Position numbers and translations under genes: made by a program | DNA from: Mrakia gelida | Lineage: Eukaryota; Basidiomycota; Tremellomycetes; Cystofilobasidiales; Mrakiaceae | Length of the DNA stretch: 64,000 nucleotides | Reading direction: 5' to 3' | Assembly (NCBI GenBank): GCA_024345305.1 | Contig: BRON01000004.1 | Location: 1,674,001-1,738,000 of the forward strand | Part shown: positions 49,005 through 59,849 of the stretch, piece by piece | Layout of the letters: the number at the start of each line of letters is the position of its first letter | Position numbering within the stretch: the first letter of the stretch is position 1 | The notes under the pieces: generated by a model | Database searches by the model: none | What the model saw: the letters and a program-made list of their open reading frames with translations, nothing else | What the model was told of the DNA's origin: nothing

Positions 49005-50425
49005 GGGGAGCGTTAGCGAGGCTGGGGCTGGGTGAGTGTGGTGGCGGGGCTGGGTGACTGTGGTGGTGAGGCTGAGGAGGACGAGCGTTCGATGAGTGGA
49101 GCGGGAGGGAGTGTTTTCGACGACGCGAAGAGATTTGCTTAAGCATGGCTGCGTTCGTTTTCGTGTCGGTTTGGCTTTATGCATCAGTATGCGCTTTTCA
49201 CTGGACTTGCGGGGGGCGGAAGTGGGAAGAGTGGAGATGGAGGAGAAGAAGGGGAAGACGAGTTTGAGAAAGCGACGCGTCGAGTTTCGAATGAGGTCCC
49301 GTTGTTCTTCGCTAATTGAGAAGGTCCATGGCTCAAACAGATGTCTCAAATTCAAAAGCTCAACCCTGATTTTCTCTCGTCGAATAAGCTTGAGCTTTGC
49401 GACACCAAGAGGCGAGCGAACAGAAGTCGAGACGACCGCGTCGAACTTTTCCGTTCCGCCTCCGTCCTTCGTCTTCTGGAACCTCCCTCGCCCTCGGACG
49501 TATAAATATCACGGAAGCAGTAGCCTCCTTACACGTCTGAGATAAACACGCCACGTCGCAGATCGAGGAAAGGCCCACAACAGGTCTCAGGAATAGCGAG
49601 GAAGGTGTCCGTCGCTCCCTCTGCTTGACAACGCAAAAGAGGCCGTCTCGTCGCGAACGACAGATTTGCAGCAACAAATTGCGAACTCCCATCACCAGCA
49701 CTGCAAAGTATCACGAGCTGACTCGCTCGTGTCAGTTTTTAGGCTCTGGGAAGGTCGTAGGAAGCCGGGAGGACGTAGGCTCAAGCTCGGCTCGATGCTG
49801 ATCCATGCTCCCACCTCCCCTCTTCGTCCTCGAGGATTGCACTCTCTTTTTCAGCGCCTGTTACGGGTTTTGAAACAATCCCCAAGGAGGTTCGAGAGCT
49901 TACATGTACATACAGGGTCTCGAAGAGGGCTGAGCTGTTCACGGTTCGACGCGTCGCAGCTGAGAACGTGAATGAGGTTCGCCCTTCCCGCTCTCACACC
50001 CTCCCCACCCCTCCTCCGACACCACCCCAAACTCTACGCTGTGGCACGGAGCAGGGGGCTGTCTGGCAAAGGCGATCGTAGCAGCGCGCGTCCTCGGGGG
50101 AAATGAGGAGGAGGGCAAGAGATTTGAAGTTCGAAATTCCTTGGGTTCTCTCCCTCTTGAGCCTACGAGTCCAGGAGAATTTTGACGAAGAGCTGGAGCT
50201 GATATAGAGGGACCTGAGCTAGCAGCAGAAATTTTCGGGCTCAGCAAGGCACCGCTCGTTCCAAGGCACGAAATCTCTAGATGAAAAACGACGCCTCCAT
50301 CATGGGTTCCCCTGTTCTGCTCAACCTTCCGTGTCTTTTCCAAGCTCTTTTCAACGCTCACTCCCACCCTCCTCCTCCTCCCTCCTCGCCCTTCGTCTTC
50401 CTTCTCGGTCACCCTCTCCCCTTCT
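49005..50425. other. Long spacer upstream of the cyclin gene
   Basis: The 1.4 kb contain no supported gene. A clear TATAAATAT stands at 49501-49509, followed by pyrimidine-rich sequence. It may start a long 5' leader for the cyclin or an unrecognised non-coding transcript. Confidence 0.45.
49501..49509 (+). promoter_or_regulatory. Strong TATA box, possibly for a long-leader cyclin transcript
   Basis: TATAAATAT is a near-perfect TATA box in GC-rich surroundings. The nearest credible downstream ATG is 917 bp away, so its target is uncertain. Confidence 0.35.
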
Positions 50426-53179
50426 ATGCCCTCTGCTTCTTCTGCGTTCCTCACTCCTACCAGTCTGGATCAGAGCCCAAAGGATCGTTCGTACACGATG
50501 CCGTCGTCGTCGTCCTCGAAAGGAAGGGACTACTCCCAAGGAGTGGACGCCTGGGTCGCAAAACTTCCTCAAGGGTTGGCTCTCTTCACAGGTGAGTCTA
50601 TAGAGTCCAGAACCGGGCAGGAGAAGGAGGGAGGAAGGGAGGAAGAGAGGCAAGGGTGGCGAGACGAAGGAGAAAGCGAGCAATGTTTGGCCAGCTCGCT
50701 CGTTCCGCAGATGATCGACGTGTCCTCTCCCCTCCTTCCGCCTTTGTTGAGTGACCTGGAGCCTCCGACATCCAGCCTAGCGTGCAGAGAGGGAACGTGG
50801 GAAGTTCTTCTCTCCCTTGGGTGGTGGCGAAGAAGGGGGGGAAGGAAGTAGTTTTTTGCATTGTTTCAACAGAGTCGAGTGACCCGCGACGACCGAGCTC
50901 ATCTCCTCCCTTTCTGTTTCGTCCCTTCCCTTTGCAGCCGAGACCATCGCCTTCCTCTGGTTCTCCAACTCCCTCTCGCTCTCGAGCCATGCTCTCTCCA
51001 ACCCTCCTTCCCCTCATCACCTTCCAGTCAACCTCCCATCAAGAATCGTTCATCCAATTTCGCCTTCACCATCCATCCCTCCCTCGAGCTTCCATCTCCC
51101 CCAACCCGCTCTTCACCTCTGGCCCTCTCGAGAGTTCGTCGACTCGGTGGAGACGGTCCTCAAGACGACGCAGGTATCGGCTCAGGTCGTTCTCATGGCT
51201 ATCCTCTTCATCGACAGGTTCAAGAAGAGCAGCAATGTGAGCGGAGAGCGAGGAAGCGAGCTCAGGCTCTTCGTTGTCGGTCTTCTCCTCTCGAACAAGT
51301 TCGTTCCCTTTTTGCTCCCTCTCTGCTCGTCGTGAAGACAACGGCTAATCGCTCTCCCTCTGTCCCTTTCAGGACCCTCGACGACTCAGCTTACACGAAC
51401 AAGACTTGGAGCGAAGTTTCTCATATTGATCTGGAGGAGCTGAATCGAATGGAGCGGTGAGTTTGGAACCCTCTTTGCCCTCGGCGACGCGTCGTCCTCC
51501 TCTTTTTCTTTCCCCTTCCTGGTTCCTTCCTTTGCCTCGCTTCGAAACTAATTTGGATATTGTCTCTTTGCTCGCAGACAATTCCTCCTGGGGATCGCCT
51601 TCGACCTCTGGACCTCGACCGATGAGTTCAAGACTTGGCTTCTCCGTCTCGACGACCTCCAAAACACTCGACGCGACGCCATCGAGGCCTTCCGTCCTCA
51701 TCAACCCGTCGCCTCCCCAGCAATCCCACACTTCCCCTTCTCCTCTACCCTCCACTCCAACCTCAACCTCAACCACTACCCCTCCTCACAACGTCCGACA
51801 TCTTCCTCCTCCTCGATCCAAATACCAAGCTACCATCATCCGCTCGACCCTTCTCCCTCGAACCCTCCTGCGGCTTACACGAACCTCGTCTACCCCGCTT
51901 CGTTCGTACAGAGGCCAGGACCTCCTCAACAGCATCAAAGGATCCCTCAGATGTCGATGAATCAACTCCAAATCGGATCTTCCTCCTCCACCGCGTCGAA
52001 GGCTCAGGATCCATCGCACTTCGTCGTACCCACGTCGACGCGTCTCCCACCTCCTCCTCCTCACCAGCAACCTCAAGTCCAGCAACCATCCTACCCTTAC
52101 CCTCCGATCACCGTTCCCATGCCTTCCTTCATGACCCAGCAACCTCTCCTCCCTCATCAACAACGAACCACTCCTCATCACGCGTCGTCATCCTCGTCCA
52201 GCTTCCCTCCTCCTCCCTCCCACTCGTCCATCCCCACCATCGCAACACCTCGAAGCAACAAGCGACCAGCCGGAGACGCCTTCTCCTCTCCACCTCATTC
52301 CTCGTCGTACGAGACCGGCGTCCCTGCTCCGAAACGCCAGCACCGAGCGTCGTTCGATTCGTCCGCGGTCTCGACACCCTCGAATCCCTACCCTCAGCCA
52401 CCTCAGGTTCCGGTTCTTCCTCGAGAGATGATGGTTGGGATGGGAGGAGCAGGACCTTCGAACGGTGGAGAGACGATGTTCCCTGGATCTCAGATGGGAG
52501 GGTTTGGAGGACCGGTCGTTCGAGGAGCAGGAGGACGAGGATCAGTCCAGTGGCCGTCGATGCAGGATTACGCTGCTGGAGCGGGAGGAGCTCTCTACGC
52601 TCCTTTGGTCTACGAAGCTAGGGATGCCAATGGAGTCCCTCAGGTTCGTCAACTCTTCGTCTCTTCGAGCTCGCACTTTCGAGACCTGTCACTGACCTTC
52701 TGTCCCTCCTCTTTTCTTCGTCACAGCTCTACGTTCAGACCATCGCCGCCTCCCCTCTCTCTTCCTCGCCATCCTACCTCACCTACCGCAAAGCTCACCG
52801 CAAAGTCCAACCCGCTCCCTCGAACCCTCAGCAACAAGCTCAACAATCCTCCTCCTCTCAACCTCGATACTCTTCCAACCTCTCTCAACCGCCCTCCAAC
52901 TCAAGTCTCTACCCCTATCCTCACTCCCAGCCTCAACCTCAGACGCAGTACACCCGTCCAGTCTCGTACGAACACCAGCAGCAACACCCTTCAAAGGAGC
53001 AGGCTCCCTCGATGATGCAGCAGCCTACTCCGTCGACCTGGACCGCCGCTCGACCGACGCAGCAGCAGCAGCACCAAGGCCTGGTCAACGGTGACGGCGG
53101 ACCTCTTCCTCACGGCCTGGACTGGGATGGGTTGGAGAGGTGGAGGAGGGGGGTGGTCAGCTCTCCGGCGACGGAGTGA
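50426..53179 (+). CDS. PCL-family (Pho85-type) cyclin
   Basis: Five exons (50426-50591, 50938-51298, 51373-51456, 51578-52643, 52727-53179) give 709 aa. The cyclin box lies around residues 125-215: REFVDSVETVLKTTQVSAQV, ILFIDRFKKSSN, ERGSELRLFVVGLLLSNK, LDDSAYTNKTWSEVS and ELNRMERQFLLGIAFDL. The YTNKTWSEVS block is diagnostic for fungal PCL cyclins that activate Pho85/CDK5-type kinases in growth and cell-cycle control. The C-terminal two thirds are Pro/Gln/Ser-rich and disordered, with a KRPAG/PKRQH basic pair that may be a nuclear signal. GTGAGC inside exon 2 is not used, because reading through it gives the conserved SGERGSEL stretch. An alternative in-frame ATG lies at 50498. Confidence 0.88.
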
Positions 53180-54419
53180 AGGTCGCGTTCTCGTTTCGTT
53201 TCCGTCGCATTTCTTGTCTCTCGCTCTCCCTTTCCCGTAATCATACTCTAGGTTAGGTCTCTTAGTTCTACGGATAGGTACGCTTCTCTCCGGTGTAGTA
53301 GGTTTTCAGGTTTCTTCGTTCTCTCCCTCTAGCAATTTTCTCGCTTTGCTTTTTCCCTTCTCGCCCATCGCACGCATCTCTCTTCTCTCGCACACGCTCT
53401 TCCTCTCGTCCTCTTTTCGGTAATCTTCGCTCGCAACACAACCCACGCACACCACTGTATCGCTTATGACCTGCTTTCGTTTTCCCACCGAGTAGATCCG
53501 AGGGAAAGGAAGGGAGACGTCGCGAGGAAGTCGCGTCGTGCTGATCGTCCTTCGCTCAGCACCAGCACCGCTGCCCTCCGTTCTCTCGAGCTAATTTTCG
53601 CTTGAGTCTCAGTCTCGCCCAGAGTTCCAAGCACGCGCTATGGAAGCGTTGTAGACCGAGTACGAGCGAGACAGGTTTTCGAAGCTCGTCTTCGATGGAA
53701 AAGAGTTCAAGAACCTCGCCAGCGAAAGAACGAGATCGACGAAAGTCGAGCTAGCTGCACCCAACCAACACCGACCTTTTCTCTTGGAAGCGAGGCCCTC
53801 TGCGGTAACCCAGCTGGGCTGGAGCAGATCTTCATTTACTGAGACGTCCCGTCTGGGGCCGACGTCGGTGAATGAGGGTCCTGAAGGAGGGAGAGAAACA
53901 AGGGGAGGAGGAAGCAGAATCGATCCAGCGAGACGTCGAAGCGATCAGTCCTCCCCTCCCTCCTTCCCTTCCCCTTCCCCACCCTCGAAGCTTCACCCTT
54001 TGCGCCCCTCATCATCTCGTCGACTGCTCTCAAACCCTCTCTGTACGAACGTGTATCCTCATCAAGACCAGCCCTTTCGATCTCAACATGGCTCGCCTTC
54101 TCGCTCGCTCTTTTGAAGGAGGACCGACAGCCTCCGTCGGTCGAGCCAAGAGTCGAGCTGATCTTTTTGGGAGCGTTCCAGCTAGCAGAGATCGAGATCT
54201 TTCCTGATTACTCTCTGAACCGCTTCGACCCTACCTCATAGCTTGGCGAGCTTCCACCTTATCTCTCCTTCTTCCCTCTAGCACCCCCTTGGTCCTCTCT
54301 GCTTCGTTCGACTACCAACGTTCTCTACAACCTCCATCTCAATCAACCCCCACTCCAACCCTCCAACCCAACCCAACACACTCTCCCCTCTCCCTCATAC
54401 GTCTATAGATCGCCCGCGA
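53180..54419. other. Spacer between cyclin and LrgAB genes
   Basis: The 1.24 kb hold the cyclin 3' flank and the promoter and leader of the membrane-protein gene. Short open frames show no coding composition. A CCAACCCAACCCAACACAC repeat lies just upstream of the ATG. Confidence 0.5.
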
Positions 54420-57400
54420 ATGTTCACTCGTTTCGTTTCGAAGGAGGGCTCGTTGGTGATATCAGACTCGCTGAGAAAGGTGAGTCTCGACTCGTCTCTC
54501 GTCTTCCTCTCTCTCTTCGCTCTGCTAGTTCTCGAGCTGGAGCATGCACATAGCTGACCTTTACATCTAACTCTCGTTTGATCCAGGCATGGCAAAACAA
54601 GAAGCTGGTGAGTCCAGTTTCCCTCGTCGTCTCGCGAACGAACTCAGCCCCCCTCCACTCTTCGTTCTCTCATCTTAACGCTCCCTCCACCCTCCCCTTC
54701 AGACCTTCTTCGCCAACTTCATTCAATCCCCACTCGTCCTACTCTCCCTCCTCGCCATGGCTTGGGGATTTCACTACCTCATTCGTCTCATGGATCCATT
54801 CTACCTCCCAGCCCCAGTGAGTCGTCCCGTCCCGCCACCTCTGTCTCTCTCTCTTCGAGGGCGCTAGTTCTCATCTCGCGCCAAGATTCGCTCGCCATCG
54901 GCTTTACTGACTTTCTCTTCTTTCGACAATCTTTACAGATCGTCTCCTGCCTGGTCGTCCTCCTCGTTCTCTCGTTTCTCTCGTGGCTGTCGCCCGTCGA
55001 GTACGACGACGAGGGGAATCGATCCAAGAGGAGGAAGTACGCCGATCCGGTGCTCAAGGTTATCGAGAAACCTTGCGACTTGATTCTCAAGCATATGGCT
55101 GTGTGCTTCGTGAGTACGAGTCTCTTCAGTTTTGTGTAGAAAGAGGAGGGGAGAACCTGTTGAGTCGAGTCGAGTCGAGATGAACCGCGGGCTGATCTTC
55201 CCTCTTCCCTTTCTTGATACTTGAACAGACACCCAGCTTCATCCTCATTCCCTCGGGAGCTAAGATGTCTAATGAACAGATCGGACTCCTCACCGTGCGT
55301 TCGTCGTTCGCTTTCGTTCGTGTCGAAGAACGAAACCTGGACTGACGCGTCTTGATCCCCATCTCGTTTTGATCGCAGGCTTGGTTCCTCACCTCCTTTG
55401 TCGTCAGTTCTAGTCTCTCCCATCCATGTACCAAGTCGACACGAGCTGACAAAGACTCCCTTTGTCTTTATCTCAGGCCGTCTTCGCGATCGTGATCATC
55501 CTTCATCGTCTACTGGGTCTCCTCCCTTTCTTCGCCGACAAGTCCAAGCAGGTCGACGTCGAATCAACTCCCACCCCTCCTTCCACTCTCAAAGTTTCCC
55601 TCATAACCACCCCGTCTCCACTATCCAAAACCTCCCCTCTCCCACCCATCGCCAACCCTCCTCCCGTCTCATTTTCGCGACTCAACCTCAACACCGCCGC
55701 CGAGCTCGAACATAACGACCGTCGAAGGAAGAGTTCGGTTACCACGATGGTCAACTCAGTCATGGACCTCAAGGCCTACGGAGAGGAGAAGGAGCGGGAG
55801 CGAGAGAAGGGAGGAGGGTTGGAAGAGGACGAACGCAGGGCAGGGTCGTCTCAAGGCGAGACGAAGAAGGAGGATCGGTCGTGGGTCGACGAGGTGGATC
55901 TCGGACTTCGTAGAGCTCAGTCCTCCAGCTCTAGCGACGACTCAAGTACTCAAGACGACCACGACGATCAGGAGGAGGAGGAGGAGGACGTTCCTCGACC
56001 AGCTCTCTTCCGGAAGTCCTACGACTGGGATGCTCGAACGATTCGCGACGACGGTCAGAACTCGGTCTTCGGAGAACCTTACATCCCTCCTCGCACCAAC
56101 CTCTCTCGACCAGCAACTCCCTTCCCACCTTCAGACACAAAAGCGGACCTCAAGGATATCGCAACTCGTGACCTCCTCGTCGCTCGACTCAGTGCATCCC
56201 TCGACATCTCCCTTTACTTCCTCTTCGTCGTCATTTCGGTCCCAATCTTCTACGCCACTCGATGCTCGGTACCCTTCTTCCTCACCCTCAACATCCTCAT
56301 GTACCTCCTCGTCATCAAGAACGTCCCCAAGCCGGTCGCTAAGTTCGCACACCCCATTCTTACGACTTCGTTCTTGACTTTCGTGAGCCCTCCCTCTTTC
56401 CTCCCTTTTCTCTCCTCATCTCGCCGAAGCTTACCCTCGTCCTCCTTTCCTTCCGCCAGTTCCTCATCTGGGGATTTGGCGCTTCCGTCGGCTGGGGTCT
56501 GCAAGAGAGTCAGTCCTCGACGTTTCGTTCTGACAGCCGCGTGCGTCTCGTCTTGTCTCGCTGAAGCTTTCTTCTCTTTCGCAGCTCTTTCTCGGTACTC
56601 AACGGGAGCAGGATACATCCAGATGTGGTCGATCAACTCACCCCCGGAAGGACGGTCTCCTGGAGCTGGGGATCTCCTCGTCGACGGGCTCGACGCTGGC
56701 ATCGTGAGTCGACCTCTTTTCCCGCCTCGCTTTTCCAGAGACACATCACTTACCACTGTCGTATCGCGTCTCAGATCGCTCTCGCCCTTCCGCTGTATCG
56801 TTATCGAGCGGACTTGAGGAAATACGTGAGTTCGACGCGTCTCTTTCTGTCCTTCCTCCGTCGGACGCTGACTCTTCACTCCTAACTCTCCAGTTCTTCC
56901 GCATGATGTCCCTCATCGTTGTGAGTAGATCTACGACTTGCTTCCTTCTCGACGGAAGAGCTGAGACTCTTCTTTCTTCCCCATGTCTTCAGCCAGCAGC
57001 CGTCGTCTCTCTTTTCGTTTGGCCTCTCGGAGCCATCGCTGTCGGTCTCGAGCCCAAAACTGCTCGTTCGTCCATTCCCCTACCCTTCCTCCTTTCCCTT
57101 CCGTTGCTGATACTCCTTCTCCTTCGACACAGTCGCCTTCGTCGGTCGGTTCTCTTCCACACCTCTCGCCGTCGCTCAAGTCGCGCGACTGATGGGAGAC
57201 GAGAGTATCACCGTTGTCTTGGTTGTGATAACCGTACGTCTTCTTAACCCTCCTTACTATCTTCTTCGCCCTCTAACTCTTCCGTCACTTCTCCTTCTCG
57301 TCCCCAGGGTATCCTCGTCGTTATCTTCGAGAAGCAGATCCTCAGCGCCTGCCGAGTGAAGGAGGACGACTTCCTCGCCGTCGGTCTTCTCTTCGGAGTG

Positions 57401-57707
57401 ACTGCTGGAGCGATAGGAGTAAGTCTCGCTCTCCATTGCGTATCCGGTGTACTGGATCGATATTCTGACCCGCTCTTTTCGCTTCTACTCCAGGCAGCGG
57501 GACTTCACAACAGCGGGCAACCTCGAGCGGCCGCGATCGCGTCGCTCACCTTCGCTCTTTTCGGAACGGTTCTTCTCATCGCGTGAGTCTCCTCCTTTCT
57601 GCTCCTCCTCTCAAGTCGCTCGTACTTACTTTCATCATCTTCCTCCCTCTTCCAGAATCGGAATCCCTCCAGTAGCAATGTACATTCAGAAGCTCATCGG
57701 CGTGTGA
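54420..57707 (+). CDS. LrgA-LrgB fused membrane protein
   Basis: Sixteen exons (54420-54479, 54587-54607, 54703-54816, 54939-55109, 55229-55294, 55379-55402, 55477-56382, 56460-56508, 56585-56703, 56775-56825, 56894-56920, 56993-57065, 57133-57233, 57309-57419, 57494-57582, 57656-57707) give 677 aa. The N-terminal half has LrgA/CidA-like helices (SPLVLLSLLAMAWGFHYL; ILKHMAVCFTPSFILIPSG). A cytosolic loop of about 230 residues follows, with long acidic runs ([13 protein letters not shown]). The C-terminal half is LrgB-like: STPLAVAQVARLMGDESITV, VVITGILVVIFEKQIL, GLLFGVTAGAIGAAGLH. The same LrgA-LrgB order occurs in the plant plastid glycolate/glycerate transporter PLGG1, and bacterial LrgAB/CidAB relate to pyruvate uptake and lysis control. 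An organic-acid transport role is inferred. Confidence 0.87.
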
Positions 57708-58506
57708 GCTTCCCTTTTTTTCCTTCACTCGTTTTCTTTCTCTGCTCGGCCTTCAGGTTTCTTTTGTTGTGTATCTAGACTAGGATCATACGTGCGTACT
57801 GGATACGATCTCAGATTATGCTTTGATCTTGACCTCGCAGACGAGTGAGGAGCGAGGACGGGAGTGGACCATGCGACACGAAGTCGAGCGGACGAACCTT
57901 TCAGGTTGAAACGAAGACTCGAACAAAGCTTTGTTGTCGATTTTGGGCCATAGACAGCCACTCTGATACCTTCAGAGAAGCTCAGAACGCTCAGGGCCCA
58001 ACTTCTAAGGTTCCCCAACGAAAAAGAAGGAATGCTTGTCGAAACTCGACGCGTCGAGCGAGATGGCTGGTTCAGTCGCGAGCGAAACTCGCTGGGCGGC
58101 CGTCGACGTCGACGAGCGAGACAAAAAGCTAATGTCCATAAACTAGAGGCAGGGATTTGAACCTGCGATATACTATCAGACTAGGGGTCAACCCTGCGAC
58201 CGAAGAGGAGACGGACGAAACGGAAAGGCGAGAAAGGGACGAGGTGTTGCACGATGGGCTAGCCAAGTCCCTGAAATGAAGTCTCATCTTAGTCGTTATA
58301 CCCTCAAAATAGAAGACTCGAGAGAGCTGGACCGTGAGAAACGACGAGGAACCTACTATGGATGGAAGGAGCGACGAAACCTGCGGTCGAGCTCTCGCAG
58401 CCTTCCTCGAGAAGACGGAGCTTTGACATCCGAGGCGAGCCGAAGCAAGAAAAAACGAAGTAGACTCGACATCGGAGGAAAGCAATGGCTAACAAAACGA
58501 GCAGTC
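57708..58506. other. Spacer holding dispersed repeat copy B
   Basis: The spacer lies between the convergent LrgAB and F-box-like genes. Copy B of the dispersed repeat fills 58040-58300. The rest shows no coding pattern. Confidence 0.5.
58040..58300 (+). repeat. Dispersed repeat, copy B
   Basis: It matches copy A (35938-36202) over nearly its whole length with scattered substitutions and small indels. It shares the palindromic TCGACGCGTCGA at the left and CCAAGTCCCTGAAATG at the right. The minus strand has GGTTCAAATCC, a good B-box match, but the flanking bases do not form a normal T-arm. Confidence 0.75.
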
Positions 58507-59610
58507 CTAAACGACTTTGAACGAAACCAAACTCCTCCTCCTCTCCACATCCTCCAACGCGTATCCCATCTCCGTCCAGTTCGCCTCCAGGTTCCTCTGA
58601 ATACTCTTGCTCTCCTCGCTCGTCGAGGACTCAACAATAACCTTCGACACCCTCCTACACCTCTCCTCCAGTACTCCTCCGTCCCAAAGCGAGTAAAGTA
58701 CCATGTCCGCGTCGTTCTCCTCGAATTTCACCTCTCCGGCCCTCCTCGTCGGCTTGAACACGACCGTCACCTCTCGAGGGTTGGTATAGACCAGCCGAAG
58801 GCAGTACCACTGGGCGATGCTGGCGTCGCTCATGACGTCCGTGAGCGTGAGGAGGCGAAGGCCGGAGAAGAACGCGTTGTGGAGGTCGACGGAGGGGAGG
58901 TAATGGGTCTTTGGGTTGAAGGGGAGACCGACCAGATGGATGGATTTGGAATTGAGGTGGGGGGCGATGTAGTACCAAAAGGGATGCGAGTGAGGAGAGT
59001 TGTTGCCGCCGTGGGGCAGAGCGTTGATTCGAAGGATGAGGGTGTCGATGGCGAGGGGAGTGGGATGGGTGACGAGGCGGCCTTGCGAGAAGGAGTGGTC
59101 GTGAGGGTCTACCGTGGAAGGAGAGGTGATGGTGAGGGAACTGATGTGTGCGCGAGAGAGGAAAGGGTCGAGCTGGGGGAAGGAGGACCGGTCCTTTGAG
59201 AGTCGCGTCGAGGGAAGGAGGAGCAGAGGAGAAGGAAGAAGCAAAAGAGTCAGCTCAGCTCGATGGGGGCGAAGCGACGAAAGAGATGTAAGGTTTACCC
59301 GAGAGACAAGTAGCTGTTTCAGTTTCTTGAACTCTACGATCTCGACGTGGTCGTGCAGAATTGGGGAGGAGAGCTCCAAGAAGGAGAAGGAGACGCGAGA
59401 GGTCGCGGCGAGAGTTGATGGGTCGCAAAAGCGAAGGATTTCCGCCTTGAGTTCCATGGGAAGAGGTGGGAAAGGTCGAACCATGATCTCTGAGGTCGTC
59501 TCATCGACTCCAGAGGAGCGGGGTGGAGGTGGGGGTGGATGGGAAGGAGCGAAGAGGGAGACGGGACGGGGGAGGGAGTGAGGAGATGAAGGAGGGAGTG
59601 AAGCGTCCAT
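58507..59610 (-). CDS. F-box-like protein, intact paralogue
   Basis: Two exons (59299-59610 and 58507-59193) joined in phase 0 across a 105-nt intron give 332 aa. A Pro/Ser-rich leader precedes an F-box-like segment at residues ~43-75 (PFPPLPMELKAEILRFCDPS, then FLELSSPILHDHVEIVEF). The remainder is a mixed alpha/beta region of the kind found C-terminal to basidiomycete F-boxes, without recognisable LRR or WD repeats. If the F-box is functional it would bind Skp1 in an SCF ubiquitin ligase; this is inferred. The frame stays open even without splicing, so the intron is supported by its signals only. A broken relative lies at 34477-35497. Confidence 0.75.
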   Translation of the reverse strand: MDASLPPSSPHSLPRPVSLFAPSHPPPPPPRSSGVDETTSEIMVRPFPPLPMELKAEILRFCDPSTLAATSRVSFSFLELSSPILHDHVEIVEFKKLKQLLVSRVNLTSLSSLRPHRAELTLLLLPSPLLLLPSTRLSKDRSSFPQLDPFLSRAHISSLTITSPSTVDPHDHSFSQGRLVTHPTPLAIDTLILRINALPHGGNNSPHSHPFWYYIAPHLNSKSIHLVGLPFNPKTHYLPSVDLHNAFFSGLRLLTLTDVMSDASIAQWYCLRLVYTNPREVTVVFKPTRRAGEVKFEENDADMVLYSLWDGGVLEERCRRVSKVIVESSTSEESKSIQRNLEANWTEMGYALEDVERRRSLVSFKVV

Positions 59611-59849
59611 TCTGCGCGGGTGTTGGTTGGGTTCGAATAGGGCGATCGAGGTAGGGATTGGACAGTGGAATGAAGGAGTATCGTATGTTGACTAGGATGG
59701 GTCTCAAAGAGAGATAGATGTCCTTTGTCGATCTGGAGATGGGTGAGGGAGAGAGGGGAGGAGGGGAGCAAGCTCGAAAGCGAGCTCGACCTTTCCCTCC
59801 TTTGGCTCCTTCTTCGTTGGTTCGCCACCGACCAGAACAACCTCTCAAG

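Noticed and set aside
51239..51298. GTGAGC at 51239 as the end of cyclin exon 2
   Set aside because: Reading through gives the conserved ERGSELRLF block of PCL cyclins, so it is coding, not a donor.
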